DNA of 64,000 nt. It comes from an uncultured Anaerolineae bacterium. GTDB taxonomy: Bacteria > Chloroflexota > Anaerolineae > Aggregatilineales > Phototrophicaceae. A model generated the notes under the pieces. That model saw nothing but the letters and a program-made list of their open reading frames with translations, had not been told where the DNA came from and ran no database searches. Location: assembly GCA_934216615.1 (NCBI GenBank), contig CAKQCB010000003.1, positions 372,001-436,000 on the forward strand, read 5' to 3'. Each line of letters opens with the position of its first letter. Position 1 is the first letter of the stretch. The position numbers were made by a program, and so were the translations under genes. Positions 7,246 to 14,886 of this stretch are shown one piece after another.

Positions 7246-8532
7246 ATGTCTAAACGTATACTCCCTGTTTCGTTATTAGTCGTTCTTTCAGCTTTAGGGA
7301 TGACACTCACCCCTACCCTTGCGCAAGAAACACCCGAACTTCCAGAAGAATGTGGTGTTGTTTCCCTTGAATACTGGAATCCATTCACGGGACCAGACGG
7401 CCCGTTCATGGGGCAAATGGTGGATGCGTTCAATGCCGCCAACCCGAACATCCAAGTCATGATGACGACCCAAAGCGAACATTACACCCAACTCAGCACC
7501 GCCGCCGCGTCGAACACCCTGCCACAAGTTGCGATCATCCACGCTGACCAAATCGCCACGCATGTCTACCGCAACATCCTGCGCCCCATTGATGCCATCG
7601 TTGAAGAAGTCGGCATCGTGGGTGATGACTTCCCTACCGCTGTATGGGAAGCGGGCGAAGTCAATGAAAGCCGTTATGCGATCCCGTTAGACATCCACCC
7701 GATGACCATGTTCGTGAATGTGGACATGTTAGAAGCGGCTGGTTTTAGCGCAGCCCCCACCACCGCCGAAGAATTTGAAGCGATTGCAACCGCGCTGACA
7801 GGCGACGGCAACTATGGTTTCTTCATCACCGCTGGTTTCCCGATCCGTCAAATCTTCGAAACCCTGCTCTATCAATTCGGTGGTTCTTCCTTCAGTGAAG
7901 ATGCAACCGAAGCAGCATGGAACAGCGAAGCCGGTGTTCAAGCGGCACAATGGTTGTTGGATGCCCAAGCTGCCTACTCTGAAGCCAACTTAGAAGTTGA
8001 TGCTGAGTTGAATGCCTTCAAAGGTGGCAATATCGGGATCATCTGGAACGGTATCTGGCAAACCACCAATGTCACGGGCGACGGCGTTTTCTTCAATGCG
8101 ATTGCCACCGCCATGCCCCAAATTGGGACACAAAGAGCTGTCTGGGCAGGTTCTCACCAATTAGCCCTGCCTGTTCAACCCGAAGAAGATGCGTGCCGTG
8201 ACACCGCCGCAGGTCTTTTCATCCGTTACTTGCTGGACAACTCGGTCACTTGGGCCAGCGCAGGCCAACTGCCCGCCAATAACGTCGTCCGTGCAAGCGA
8301 AGAATTTGCTGAAATTCAACCTCAAGCTGACATTGCCGCAGGCTCTGCTGAATACGTCTTCCTGCCCCCGTCCATCCCCGGCATCGGTGATGCTTACGGC
8401 CCGCTCGACGAAGCCATCGGCGCTTTGATGTCTGGGAACGCGACGGATATTCAAGCTGAACTTGATAACGCAGCTGACCGCGCAAACCAAATCCTAGAAC
8501 AAAACGCAGAACTTTACGGTGATGCTTCCTAA
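7246..8532 (+). CDS. Extracellular sugar-binding protein of second ABC importer
   Basis: 428 residues. A signal peptide (MSKRILPVSLLVVLSALGM to about TLAQ) is followed by a family-1 solute-binding fold: VSLEYWNPFTGPDGP, MVDAFNAANPNIQV, STAAASNTLPQVAII and a central PLDIHPMTMFVNVDML. It delivers its sugar to the two permeases that follow. No lipobox cysteine is present, as in the other binding protein in this window. It heads a five-gene rightward operon ending with secreted GH43 and GH2 enzymes, so an arabinose-, xylose- or galactose-containing oligosaccharide is a reasonable guess. Confidence 0.9.
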   Translation: MSKRILPVSLLVVLSALGMTLTPTLAQETPELPEECGVVSLEYWNPFTGPDGPFMGQMVDAFNAANPNIQVMMTTQSEHYTQLSTAAASNTLPQVAIIHADQIATHVYRNILRPIDAIVEEVGIVGDDFPTAVWEAGEVNESRYAIPLDIHPMTMFVNVDMLEAAGFSAAPTTAEEFEAIATALTGDGNYGFFITAGFPIRQIFETLLYQFGGSSFSEDATEAAWNSEAGVQAAQWLLDAQAAYSEANLEVDAELNAFKGGNIGIIWNGIWQTTNVTGDGVFFNAIATAMPQIGTQRAVWAGSHQLALPVQPEEDACRDTAAGLFIRYLLDNSVTWASAGQLPANNVVRASEEFAEIQPQADIAAGSAEYVFLPPSIPGIGDAYGPLDEAIGALMSGNATDIQAELDNAADRANQILEQNAELYGDAS

Positions 8533-8555
8533 AGCCCACGCCCTAAGTTAATTTT

Positions 8556-8593
8556 GATGGATGATATTCGGAAGTTTCTGAATATCATCCATC
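8556..8593 (+). other. Stem-loop between binding-protein and permease genes
   Basis: GATGGATGATATTC (8556-8569) and GAATATCATCCATC (8580-8593) form a perfect 14-bp stem with a 10-base loop, 23 bp after the binding-protein stop. No strong T-run follows. Like 3136-3171 it probably shapes relative expression of binding protein and permeases. Confidence 0.65.
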
Positions 8594-8642
8594 GCTTTCA
8601 CTCATTTTCTGAAACTGCTGATGTGGGCGAAAGGAACCTTCC

Positions 8643-9584
8643 ATGACAGCAACGATTATGGATTCAAGGACTGTACCACCCAAAAAGCAGCGGGCACGTT
8701 TTGACTGGGTGCCCTATGCTTTTATATTGCCCCATTTGATATTTTTTGTGATTTTTGTGGGTTTCCCTTTTGTATTAGGCCTAATTATTAGCCTGTTCCA
8801 ATATGATTATTTACGACCTGAAGCGACCCGCTTTGTCGGCATTGAGAACTACGTCAATCTTTTCACCCCCGGCACCGTTGAATATCCTGTTTTCTGGAAC
8901 GCGCTGATCAACACAATTGAGTTTGTCTTGATGAGCGTCCCGCTCCTCATCATCATTCCGTTGGGCCTCGCATTGATGCTGAACAGTAAAATCCGAGGCA
9001 CCAATGTATTCCGCGCCATCTACTTTGCGCCTTGGGTTCTCTCCTCGGCAGTCGTGGGCTTGCTCGGGTTCTGGATATTCCAAAGCCAGGGTGGTTTACT
9101 CAATTATTATCTTAAAGATTTAGGCATGTATGTTCCCCGTTGGCTCTCCACAATGCCTTGGGCGTGGATATCCATTTTGATTGTGACGCTCTGGTGGACC
9201 AGCGGTTTTAATATGATCATCATCCTTGCTGGGCTTCAAGGTATTCCAGTATCACTTTATGAAGCAGCCTCTATTGATGGCGCAACCACATGGCAGCGTT
9301 TCCGTTTCATCACCCTGCCGATGCTTCGCCCCGTGATGATCCTCATTGTAATCACCACGATCATCGCATCATTTAATCTCTTCGCACAGCCGATGTTCAT
9401 GACGGGTGGCGGGCCGGCACAATCCGGCGGGGGTGGCTCCACCGAACCGATCATGCTGCGCATCTACAACGAGAGCTTTGTCAGAAACCGCATGGGCAGC
9501 GGTGCAGCGATGTCGTTTGTCGTTGCCACCATCATGATTGTGGTCTCATACTTCAATTTCCGCATCTTCAAGTCACCCGAATAG
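8643..9584 (+). CDS. Carbohydrate ABC importer permease, MalF type
   Basis: 313 residues with six membrane segments after a 20-residue polar N-terminus. The EAA loop reads LYEAASIDGATTWQRFRF followed by ITLPMLRP. It is the first permease of the second CUT1-type importer. AAGGA is located seven bases before the ATG, and the next permease starts 15 bp after the stop, so the pair is co-expressed. The ATPase is missing from the cluster. Confidence 0.9.
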   Translation: MTATIMDSRTVPPKKQRARFDWVPYAFILPHLIFFVIFVGFPFVLGLIISLFQYDYLRPEATRFVGIENYVNLFTPGTVEYPVFWNALINTIEFVLMSVPLLIIIPLGLALMLNSKIRGTNVFRAIYFAPWVLSSAVVGLLGFWIFQSQGGLLNYYLKDLGMYVPRWLSTMPWAWISILIVTLWWTSGFNMIIILAGLQGIPVSLYEAASIDGATTWQRFRFITLPMLRPVMILIVITTIIASFNLFAQPMFMTGGGPAQSGGGGSTEPIMLRIYNESFVRNRMGSGAAMSFVVATIMIVVSYFNFRIFKSPE

Positions 9585-9599
9585 CGGCGAGGTGAATTC

Positions 9600-10481
9600 A
9601 TGAATTACTCAAGCGATCACGCCCATGAACGCAAACCCCTGCTAACATGGCGTCAAAAAGAACTTTTACAAAAGCTAGTGCTGTATGTCTTGCTCATCCT
9701 CGTAGCATTCATCATCATCTTGCCGTTGTTATGGATGCTCTCAACCTCATTCAAGCCTAAAGCAGAATGGTTCCTTCCGCAGATTTATTGGATTCCCAGA
9801 ACTTTCACATGGGATAACTACACGAACATTCTGAACAACGCCTCTTTACCTATCTTGCGTTGGTTCCTCAATAGTTTCATGGTGTCCTCGATTGTGACTG
9901 TCGCCATCCTCATCATTGATTCTCTGGCGGGCTATGCGTATGCACGGCTTGAGTTTCGTGGGAAACAAGTCATTTTCTGGCTCTTGCTCGCGACGCTGTT
10001 TTTGCCCGGTGTGATGTTCCTCGTGCCGAACTTCCTCACCGTCGCATCATTAGGGTTATTAAACAGCTACGCAGGCGTGATTATCCCCGGCTTAGCGGGT
10101 GTCTTTGGTGTGTTCTTTATGCGTCAGTTCTTCGAGTCCATCCCCCGCGAATTGGAAGAAGCCGCCTATATTGACGGCGCGAACCGCGTCCAAACGTTTT
10201 TCTACGTCGTCTTACCGCTCGCCAAACCCGCGTTAGCAACGTTAGGAATCATCACGTTCTTAGGCTCATGGAACGACTTCTTATGGCCGCTGCTCATCCT
10301 CAAAGATAGAGCACTACTGACACTCCCCCCCGGCCTGCGTACCTTACAAGGTGCGTATACGTCCGAATATGGGCAGATGATGGCGGGCGCAGTTATCAGT
10401 TCTATCCCTGTGTTGATCCTTTACATCTTCTTGCAACGGTATGTCGTTGAAAGCGTCCAAACCACTGGGTTGAAGGGATAA
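9600..10481 (+). CDS. Carbohydrate ABC importer permease, MalG type
   Basis: 293 residues, six membrane segments, EAA loop ELEEAAYIDGANRVQTFFYV then VLPLAKPALATLG. Typical second permease of CUT1 importers, partner of the preceding gene. A GAGGTGA ribosome-binding site precedes the ATG. The secreted GH43 gene begins 3 bp after its stop, showing that import and extracellular cleavage are expressed together. Confidence 0.9.
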   Translation: MNYSSDHAHERKPLLTWRQKELLQKLVLYVLLILVAFIIILPLLWMLSTSFKPKAEWFLPQIYWIPRTFTWDNYTNILNNASLPILRWFLNSFMVSSIVTVAILIIDSLAGYAYARLEFRGKQVIFWLLLATLFLPGVMFLVPNFLTVASLGLLNSYAGVIIPGLAGVFGVFFMRQFFESIPRELEEAAYIDGANRVQTFFYVVLPLAKPALATLGIITFLGSWNDFLWPLLILKDRALLTLPPGLRTLQGAYTSEYGQMMAGAVISSIPVLILYIFLQRYVVESVQTTGLKG

Positions 10482-10484
10482 ATC

Positions 10485-11519
10485 ATGAAACCCATCCCAC
10501 GCACTCTACTACCGATCTTTGTTTTATTTTGCTTACTTTTTTCAGGTATTCTTGTGTCCTCACAAACGACTGATACTCAATTTCAAAATCCGATCATTCA
10601 AGGGAATTTTCCAGACCCTTTCATCCTCAAAGTTGAGGATACCTATTACGCATACTCAACCAACTCGAACAGTCGCAATGTGCCCGTATCAACCTCTAGC
10701 GATCTGATTCATTGGTCTGTCGGGCGGGATGCTATGCCTGCCCTCGCCCGTTGGGTCAACCTCAGCCGTCCTGATGTTTGGGCGCCGGAAGTGATTCAAG
10801 TGGATGATCGTTATTTGTTGTACTATACCGCCCGCGACAGAGAGACTGGCTTACAATGTGTTGGGTTAGCAATCAGCGATGCCCCCCAAGGTCCGTTCCG
10901 TGATCTGAGCGACCGTCCTTTCATCTGCCAAGATACAGAAGGCGGTTCGATTGATGCCAACCCCTTCCGTGATGCTGACGGCACGTTATATCTGTATTGG
11001 AAGAACGATGGCAACTGCTGTATGTTGACGACGTACCTCTACGGTCAACAGCTCAGCCCTGATGGATTAACGCTCATCGGGGAAGCGGTTCGCCTGATTA
11101 GTAACGATCAACCCTGGAAAGGCCCTGTAGTGGAAGCACCCACGATGTGGTTACAAGATGGGGTTTACTATATGTTCTACTCAGGTAACGTTTTTGCAGG
11201 TGAACGATATGCGGTGGGGTATGCCGTGTGTGAAACCCCGCTCGGCCCGTGTGAAGATGCGGAGGAGAATCCCATTTTGGTGAGCGATATGGAAACTACC
11301 CCTTTAGTTGTGGGGCCAGGTCATCAAACGGTGATCCTCGATGATGCAGGCGACACATGGCTTGTGTATCATGCGTGGCAAGTGAACAGTAATGGAACGA
11401 TCACCAGCAATCGGCAGGTGTGGTTAGATCGCCTTGTGTGGAACGATGGCAAGCCTAATGTTGAGGGGCCAACCCGTGCCTTACAAACCGCGCCCGTAGT
11501 TGAAACTGCAGATGAATAA
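10485..11519 (+). CDS. Secreted GH43-family glycosidase
   Basis: 344 residues with a signal peptide (MKPIPRTLLPIFVLFCLLFS, cleavage probably near SSQ at 25-27). The mature part is a GH43 propeller with catalytic residues Asp44 (FPDPFI), Asp157 (IDANPF) and Glu217 (VEAPTM), and the C-terminal VVGPGHQ and YHAWQ motifs. It is related to the cytoplasmic GH43 at 4961-5914 but more divergent, with extra cysteines (125, 148, 178-179). It would release sugars or side chains from polysaccharide outside the cell for the co-encoded importer. Substrate is not determinable; GH43 members act mainly on arabinan, arabinoxylan and xylan. Confidence 0.88.
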   Translation: MKPIPRTLLPIFVLFCLLFSGILVSSQTTDTQFQNPIIQGNFPDPFILKVEDTYYAYSTNSNSRNVPVSTSSDLIHWSVGRDAMPALARWVNLSRPDVWAPEVIQVDDRYLLYYTARDRETGLQCVGLAISDAPQGPFRDLSDRPFICQDTEGGSIDANPFRDADGTLYLYWKNDGNCCMLTTYLYGQQLSPDGLTLIGEAVRLISNDQPWKGPVVEAPTMWLQDGVYYMFYSGNVFAGERYAVGYAVCETPLGPCEDAEENPILVSDMETTPLVVGPGHQTVILDDAGDTWLVYHAWQVNSNGTITSNRQVWLDRLVWNDGKPNVEGPTRALQTAPVVETADE

Positions 11520-11577
11520 TCTTATTTGAATTTTGATTCATGGGCCTCAATGAGCCTTGTACAGAAAGATGTTTTCG

Positions 11578-13311
11578 ATGGCAACACCACGTCCAGAATA
11601 TCCACGTCCACAGTTTGAACGGGCGGAATGGCAAAACCTTAACGGGGAATGGCGTTTTGATTTTGATGATGCCAATCAAGGTTTAAAAGAGCATTGGTAT
11701 CAACAGCACGATTTTCAGCAAAAGATTACTGTGCCCTTCGCTTTCCAAGCGCCGTTAAGCGGTATCGGCACGAATGAATTTCATGATATCGTTTGGTACG
11801 ACCGCAGTTTTGAGCTTCCCGCCGAATGGCATGGGAAAAATATCATCCTGCATTTTGGCGCGGTTGATTATCGCGCTGTTGTTTGGGTGAACGGTCATTT
11901 TGTCACCCAACATGAAGGCGGGCATGTCCCCTTCAAAGCGGATATCACGCACGCGCTTCAAGAAGGTCATAACCGCATCACCGTTCGTGTAGAAGATTTC
12001 ACCGAAGATAGAGAACAACCCCGCGGTAAACAATACTGGGAACGCGAATCTGCCTCTATTTTCTATACGCGAACGACTGGCATTTGGCAGACGGTTTGGT
12101 TAGAACCTGTCAGCAAAACCCACCTCAATTTCTTTAAAGTGATTCCTAACATTGATACAGGTGAAGTCTCGCTAGAACTCATTCTGAGCCAGTTTGAAGC
12201 GGATACAAAGATCAGCGTCAAAGCGAGTTACCAAGGGAAAGAAGTTGCGACCAAAACCGTGACGTTAGACGGCATGCGCGCCAACCTCAACCTGACGATA
12301 GGCACGCCTCAAGAAGTGCATTTGTGGAGTCCTGAAACCCCGCATCTATACGATCTCAACATCACGGTTCTGCAAAATGAAACGGCGATTGATGCTGTCA
12401 GCAGTTACTTTGGTATGCGCAAGATTGCGATTCAAGATGGCAAGGTCAGCCTGAACAATCAGCCGTATTATATGCGCCTCGTCTTAGATCAAGGCTATCA
12501 TCCTGAAGGCATCCTCACCTTCCCCACAGATGAAGCACTCAAAAAAGATGTTGAACTCACCAAAGCGTTAGGCTTCAATGGCGCGCGTAAACATCAAAAA
12601 GTGGAGGAACCGCGTTATCTCTACTGGGCAGATCATCTTGGTTTGCTGGTATGGGGTGAGATGGCGAATGCGTATGTCTATTCTGAAACTGCGGTGAAGC
12701 GCATCACCCAAGAGTGGCAAGAAGCAATTCAGCGCGATTATAACCACCCCTGTATTGTGGCGTGGGTGCCCATCAACGAAAGTTGGGGCGTGCCCGACTT
12801 GCCAACTCATGTTTACCAAATTGAACACCTACAAGCGCTGTATCATCTTGTGCGCTCGCTCGACATCACACGCCTAGTGATTTCAAATGACGGCTGGGAA
12901 CACGCCCGTACTGACCTTCTCACGATCCATGATTATGAGGGCAGTGGTGAAGTGTTGACGGAACGTTATTCTACGCTAGAAAACATCCTCAAGGCGCGTC
13001 CCGCCCACCGTGATCTGTATGTGCAGGGGTTTGCGCATCAAGGTGAACCGATTCTTGTGACTGAATTTGGGGGCATTGGCTATCAAAAAGATGCTCAACA
13101 AGGTTGGGGGTATACGACAGCAAGCGAAGATAGCGACTTCATCGAACGTTATCGCGCGGTTGTGAATGCGCTATTGGCATCCCCTCATGTACAAGGGTTC
13201 TGCTACACCCAACTCACCGATGTGGAGCAAGAGATCAACGGGCTGCTCACGTATGATCGCACCCCGAAAGTCGCGCTCGAGACGATCCGCGAAATCACCG
13301 CCGCTGAATAA
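11578..13311 (+). CDS. GH2-family glycoside hydrolase
   Basis: 577 residues from the ATG at 11578 (alternatives: ATG 11569, TTG 11557; the chosen one has AGAAAG about nine bases upstream and gives the typical MATPRPEYPRPQF start). The N-terminal sugar-binding jelly roll (WQNLNGEWRFDFDD, VVWVNGHFVTQHEGGHVPF) is followed by an Ig-like domain and a TIM barrel. Acid/base Glu401 lies in PINESWG and nucleophile Glu496 in VTEFGG. The short form without extra C-terminal domains resembles beta-glucuronidase- or beta-galactosidase-like members. No signal peptide, so it acts on imported sugars. It is the last gene of the rightward operon, 58 bp after the secreted GH43. Confidence 0.88.
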   Translation: MATPRPEYPRPQFERAEWQNLNGEWRFDFDDANQGLKEHWYQQHDFQQKITVPFAFQAPLSGIGTNEFHDIVWYDRSFELPAEWHGKNIILHFGAVDYRAVVWVNGHFVTQHEGGHVPFKADITHALQEGHNRITVRVEDFTEDREQPRGKQYWERESASIFYTRTTGIWQTVWLEPVSKTHLNFFKVIPNIDTGEVSLELILSQFEADTKISVKASYQGKEVATKTVTLDGMRANLNLTIGTPQEVHLWSPETPHLYDLNITVLQNETAIDAVSSYFGMRKIAIQDGKVSLNNQPYYMRLVLDQGYHPEGILTFPTDEALKKDVELTKALGFNGARKHQKVEEPRYLYWADHLGLLVWGEMANAYVYSETAVKRITQEWQEAIQRDYNHPCIVAWVPINESWGVPDLPTHVYQIEHLQALYHLVRSLDITRLVISNDGWEHARTDLLTIHDYEGSGEVLTERYSTLENILKARPAHRDLYVQGFAHQGEPILVTEFGGIGYQKDAQQGWGYTTASEDSDFIERYRAVVNALLASPHVQGFCYTQLTDVEQEINGLLTYDRTPKVALETIREITAAE

Positions 13312-13317
13312 TTGAAT

Positions 13318-13353
13318 CTGCCCTCACTGCTGACTAATGTGCAGTGAGGGCAG
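13318..13353 (+). terminator. Hairpin after the GH2 gene
   Basis: CTGCCCTCACTGC (13318-13330) and GCAGTGAGGGCAG (13341-13353) form a perfect 13-bp GC-rich stem starting 6 bp after the GH2 stop. There is no T-run behind it, so it may need other factors or protect the 3' end. Confidence 0.6.
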
Positions 13354-13400
13354 ATGAGTAGTGTAAGTAACCTCAAATTAAGCCAAAAAAACGAGATATG

Positions 13401-13438
13401 GGAAATAAAAATCGCGCTCTCGATGGAGAGCGCGATTT
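13401..13438 (-). terminator. Intrinsic terminator of the tRNA-Glu gene
   Basis: AAATCGCGCTCT (13409-13420) and AGAGCGCGATTT (13427-13438) form a perfect 12-bp stem with a 6-base loop. On the minus strand it is followed by TTATTTCC. It begins 2 bases after the tRNA discriminator base. Confidence 0.9.
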
Positions 13439-13439
13439 G

Positions 13440-13512
13440 TGACCCTATCGGGATTCGAACCCGAGTCTTCACCTTGAAAGGGTGACGTCCTAGGCCTCTA
13501 GACGATAGGGCC
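13440..13512 (-). tRNA. tRNA-Glu (anticodon TTC)
   Basis: The minus strand reads as a complete 73-base cloverleaf. The acceptor stem pairs GGCCCTA with TAGGGTC, the anticodon loop is CTTTCAA inside a GTCACC-type stem, and the T arm contains GGTTCGAATCC. Anticodon TTC decodes GAA/GAG. The discriminator is A, and the CCA end is not encoded (CAA follows), so it must be added after transcription. Confidence 0.97.
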
Positions 13513-13526
13513 GTACAACGGGGGTA

Positions 13527-13555
13527 AATATATCAGTCACGTAGGGATACGTCAA
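13527..13555 (-). promoter_or_regulatory. Promoter of tRNA-Glu
   Basis: On the minus strand TTGACG (13550-13555) and TATATT (13527-13532) are separated by exactly 17 bp, placing the transcript start a few bases before the mature tRNA 5' end at 13512. Confidence 0.85.
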
Positions 13556-13593
13556 GGATAAATTCCCCCGAAACAACCAAACTCGTTTTTTGC

Positions 13594-13887
13594 CTATGGC
13601 TTTGGTCGCCTTACGGGCTTATTTTCAGCCGTTTCCCCTTCTTGAGCAGGTAAGTTCGCAAAAGCAGACCCTGCATAAGCTTCGGGTAGATTGAAGCGGC
13701 GCAGTTGAGCGCCTAAACGAATTAACGCGGATGGATGATATTCTTGATAGCTACAAATGTCACATTGCATTCCGGGCATGTCAGGCACACTCACCAACAT
13801 CCCTTGATGAATCGCAGAATAAGTCGATTTCACGCGCTTCATCGAGCCAATTTGACAGCGAGGGCAAGACACGTTTATTGGCTGCAT
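13594..13887 (-). CDS. YgiT-type zinc finger protein
   Basis: 97 residues. Two CxxC pairs (CPRC near residue 8 and CDIC near residue 42) flank a beta-rich segment ending VPDMPGMQCDIC, the pattern of the YgiT/MqsA N-terminal zinc finger. The helix-turn-helix half of MqsA antitoxins is absent; instead there is a short helix and a Pro/Lys tail. The ATG at 13887 has AGGAGG seven bases upstream and is preferred to the overlapping GTG. It lies 35 bp downstream of signal peptidase I on the same strand. There is no adjacent toxin gene, so a toxin-antitoxin role is not supported. Confidence 0.65.
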   Translation of the reverse strand: MQPINVSCPRCQIGSMKRVKSTYSAIHQGMLVSVPDMPGMQCDICSYQEYHPSALIRLGAQLRRFNLPEAYAGSAFANLPAQEGETAENKPVRRPKP

Positions 13888-13922
13888 CACAATCCCTCCT
13901 TAAAATGAATAGTGTAGCAAGC

Positions 13923-14549
13923 TTACTGTTCGGGGAATCGGTGATGTGTCACCAATCCCACATCCGATAATGGCCAGTAGCGCACAATCGCTTCACCGAC
14001 GATGCGATCACGCGGGATAGGGCCAAAATTTCGCGAATCATTACTATGATTGCGATTATCCCCCATAAAGAAATACTCGTTTTCCCCTAACGTCCATGAG
14101 TTATCACGACATTGATACTGACCGCAAGGCTCATTGATATAGGGTTCGTTGAGCAAAACACCGTCGATGTACACTTGTTGATCCCGAATTTCGATGGTTT
14201 CGCCGGGCAAGCCAATCAAGCGTTTAATCAATAACGGATTATCTGAGTTGGCATCATCGTGTGGGTTATCAAAGACGACGATCTCGCCCCGTTGAGGGTT
14301 GCCCAACAGATAATGCACACGACTGACGATTAAGTATTGCTGTCTATAGAATGTAGGCTCCATGCTGGGGCCTTCAATATAAAAACGAACTGTTGCCAAG
14401 TTCACGAATGTGTAGACAAACGCGACCAGAAGCAGCGTTTCGATCACTTCCCGAATGAATGTAGGACGATGGAGCTTAGGGCGGGCAACAACACTAGATT
14501 GGGACACACTATTGGGTACTGATGGTATTGAGGGCGTTAAGTCGGTCAA
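13923..14549 (-). CDS. lepB: Signal peptidase I
   Basis: 208 residues. One N-terminal membrane segment (about 35-55) precedes the catalytic domain. Ser62 in IEGPSMEPT and Lys109 in LLIKRLIGLPG form the Ser-Lys dyad, and the box FFMGDNRNHSNDSRNFG is intact. It cleaves signal peptides of exported proteins on the outer side of the membrane. This matters locally because both sugar-binding proteins and the secreted GH43 have signal peptidase I-type signals. The first 30 residues are a polar, Ser-rich cytoplasmic tail. Confidence 0.95.
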   Translation of the reverse strand: MTDLTPSIPSVPNSVSQSSVVARPKLHRPTFIREVIETLLLVAFVYTFVNLATVRFYIEGPSMEPTFYRQQYLIVSRVHYLLGNPQRGEIVVFDNPHDDANSDNPLLIKRLIGLPGETIEIRDQQVYIDGVLLNEPYINEPCGQYQCRDNSWTLGENEYFFMGDNRNHSNDSRNFGPIPRDRIVGEAIVRYWPLSDVGLVTHHRFPEQ

Positions 14550-14886
14550 TGGAGTTTCTTCCTCATGCCCAGTTGAAGTGCTATCTCAATCTACAATTCA
14601 AAATGATCTACATTGTAGACAACGCAGACATTCGCTAAAGATGGTACTCAACGTTGGGAAAACATCACGATGTAAAATGATGTTTACAAGACAAATATGC
14701 TTCATTTCATAAAAGGATTATACACCCCTGTCTCTTTTAGAACAATTATACTTTCCCAGTTCTGATAAAATTCTTAAGTAGCATTGAGATGCTTAAACTT
14801 AGATTGTACTATTTGTAGCATATACTAAATAAAAAGGTCTTATCGACAGGATGATCCTGTTTGAGCAGGTTTGAATTGAGGTTACT
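14550..14886. promoter_or_regulatory. Divergent intergenic region, lepB / adenylate cyclase
   Basis: No gene is seen in these 337 bp. TCTACATTGTAGA (14607-14619) is a perfect palindrome, and AAACATC/GATGTTT arms occur near 14660-14687; either could be an operator. A TATACT box near 14821-14826 may be the -10 element of the cyclase gene, without a good -35. Confidence 0.35.

Noticed and set aside
13594..13887. Antitoxin of an MqsRA-type toxin-antitoxin pair
   Set aside because: Only the zinc-finger half is present, no helix-turn-helix domain follows, and no toxin gene is adjacent.
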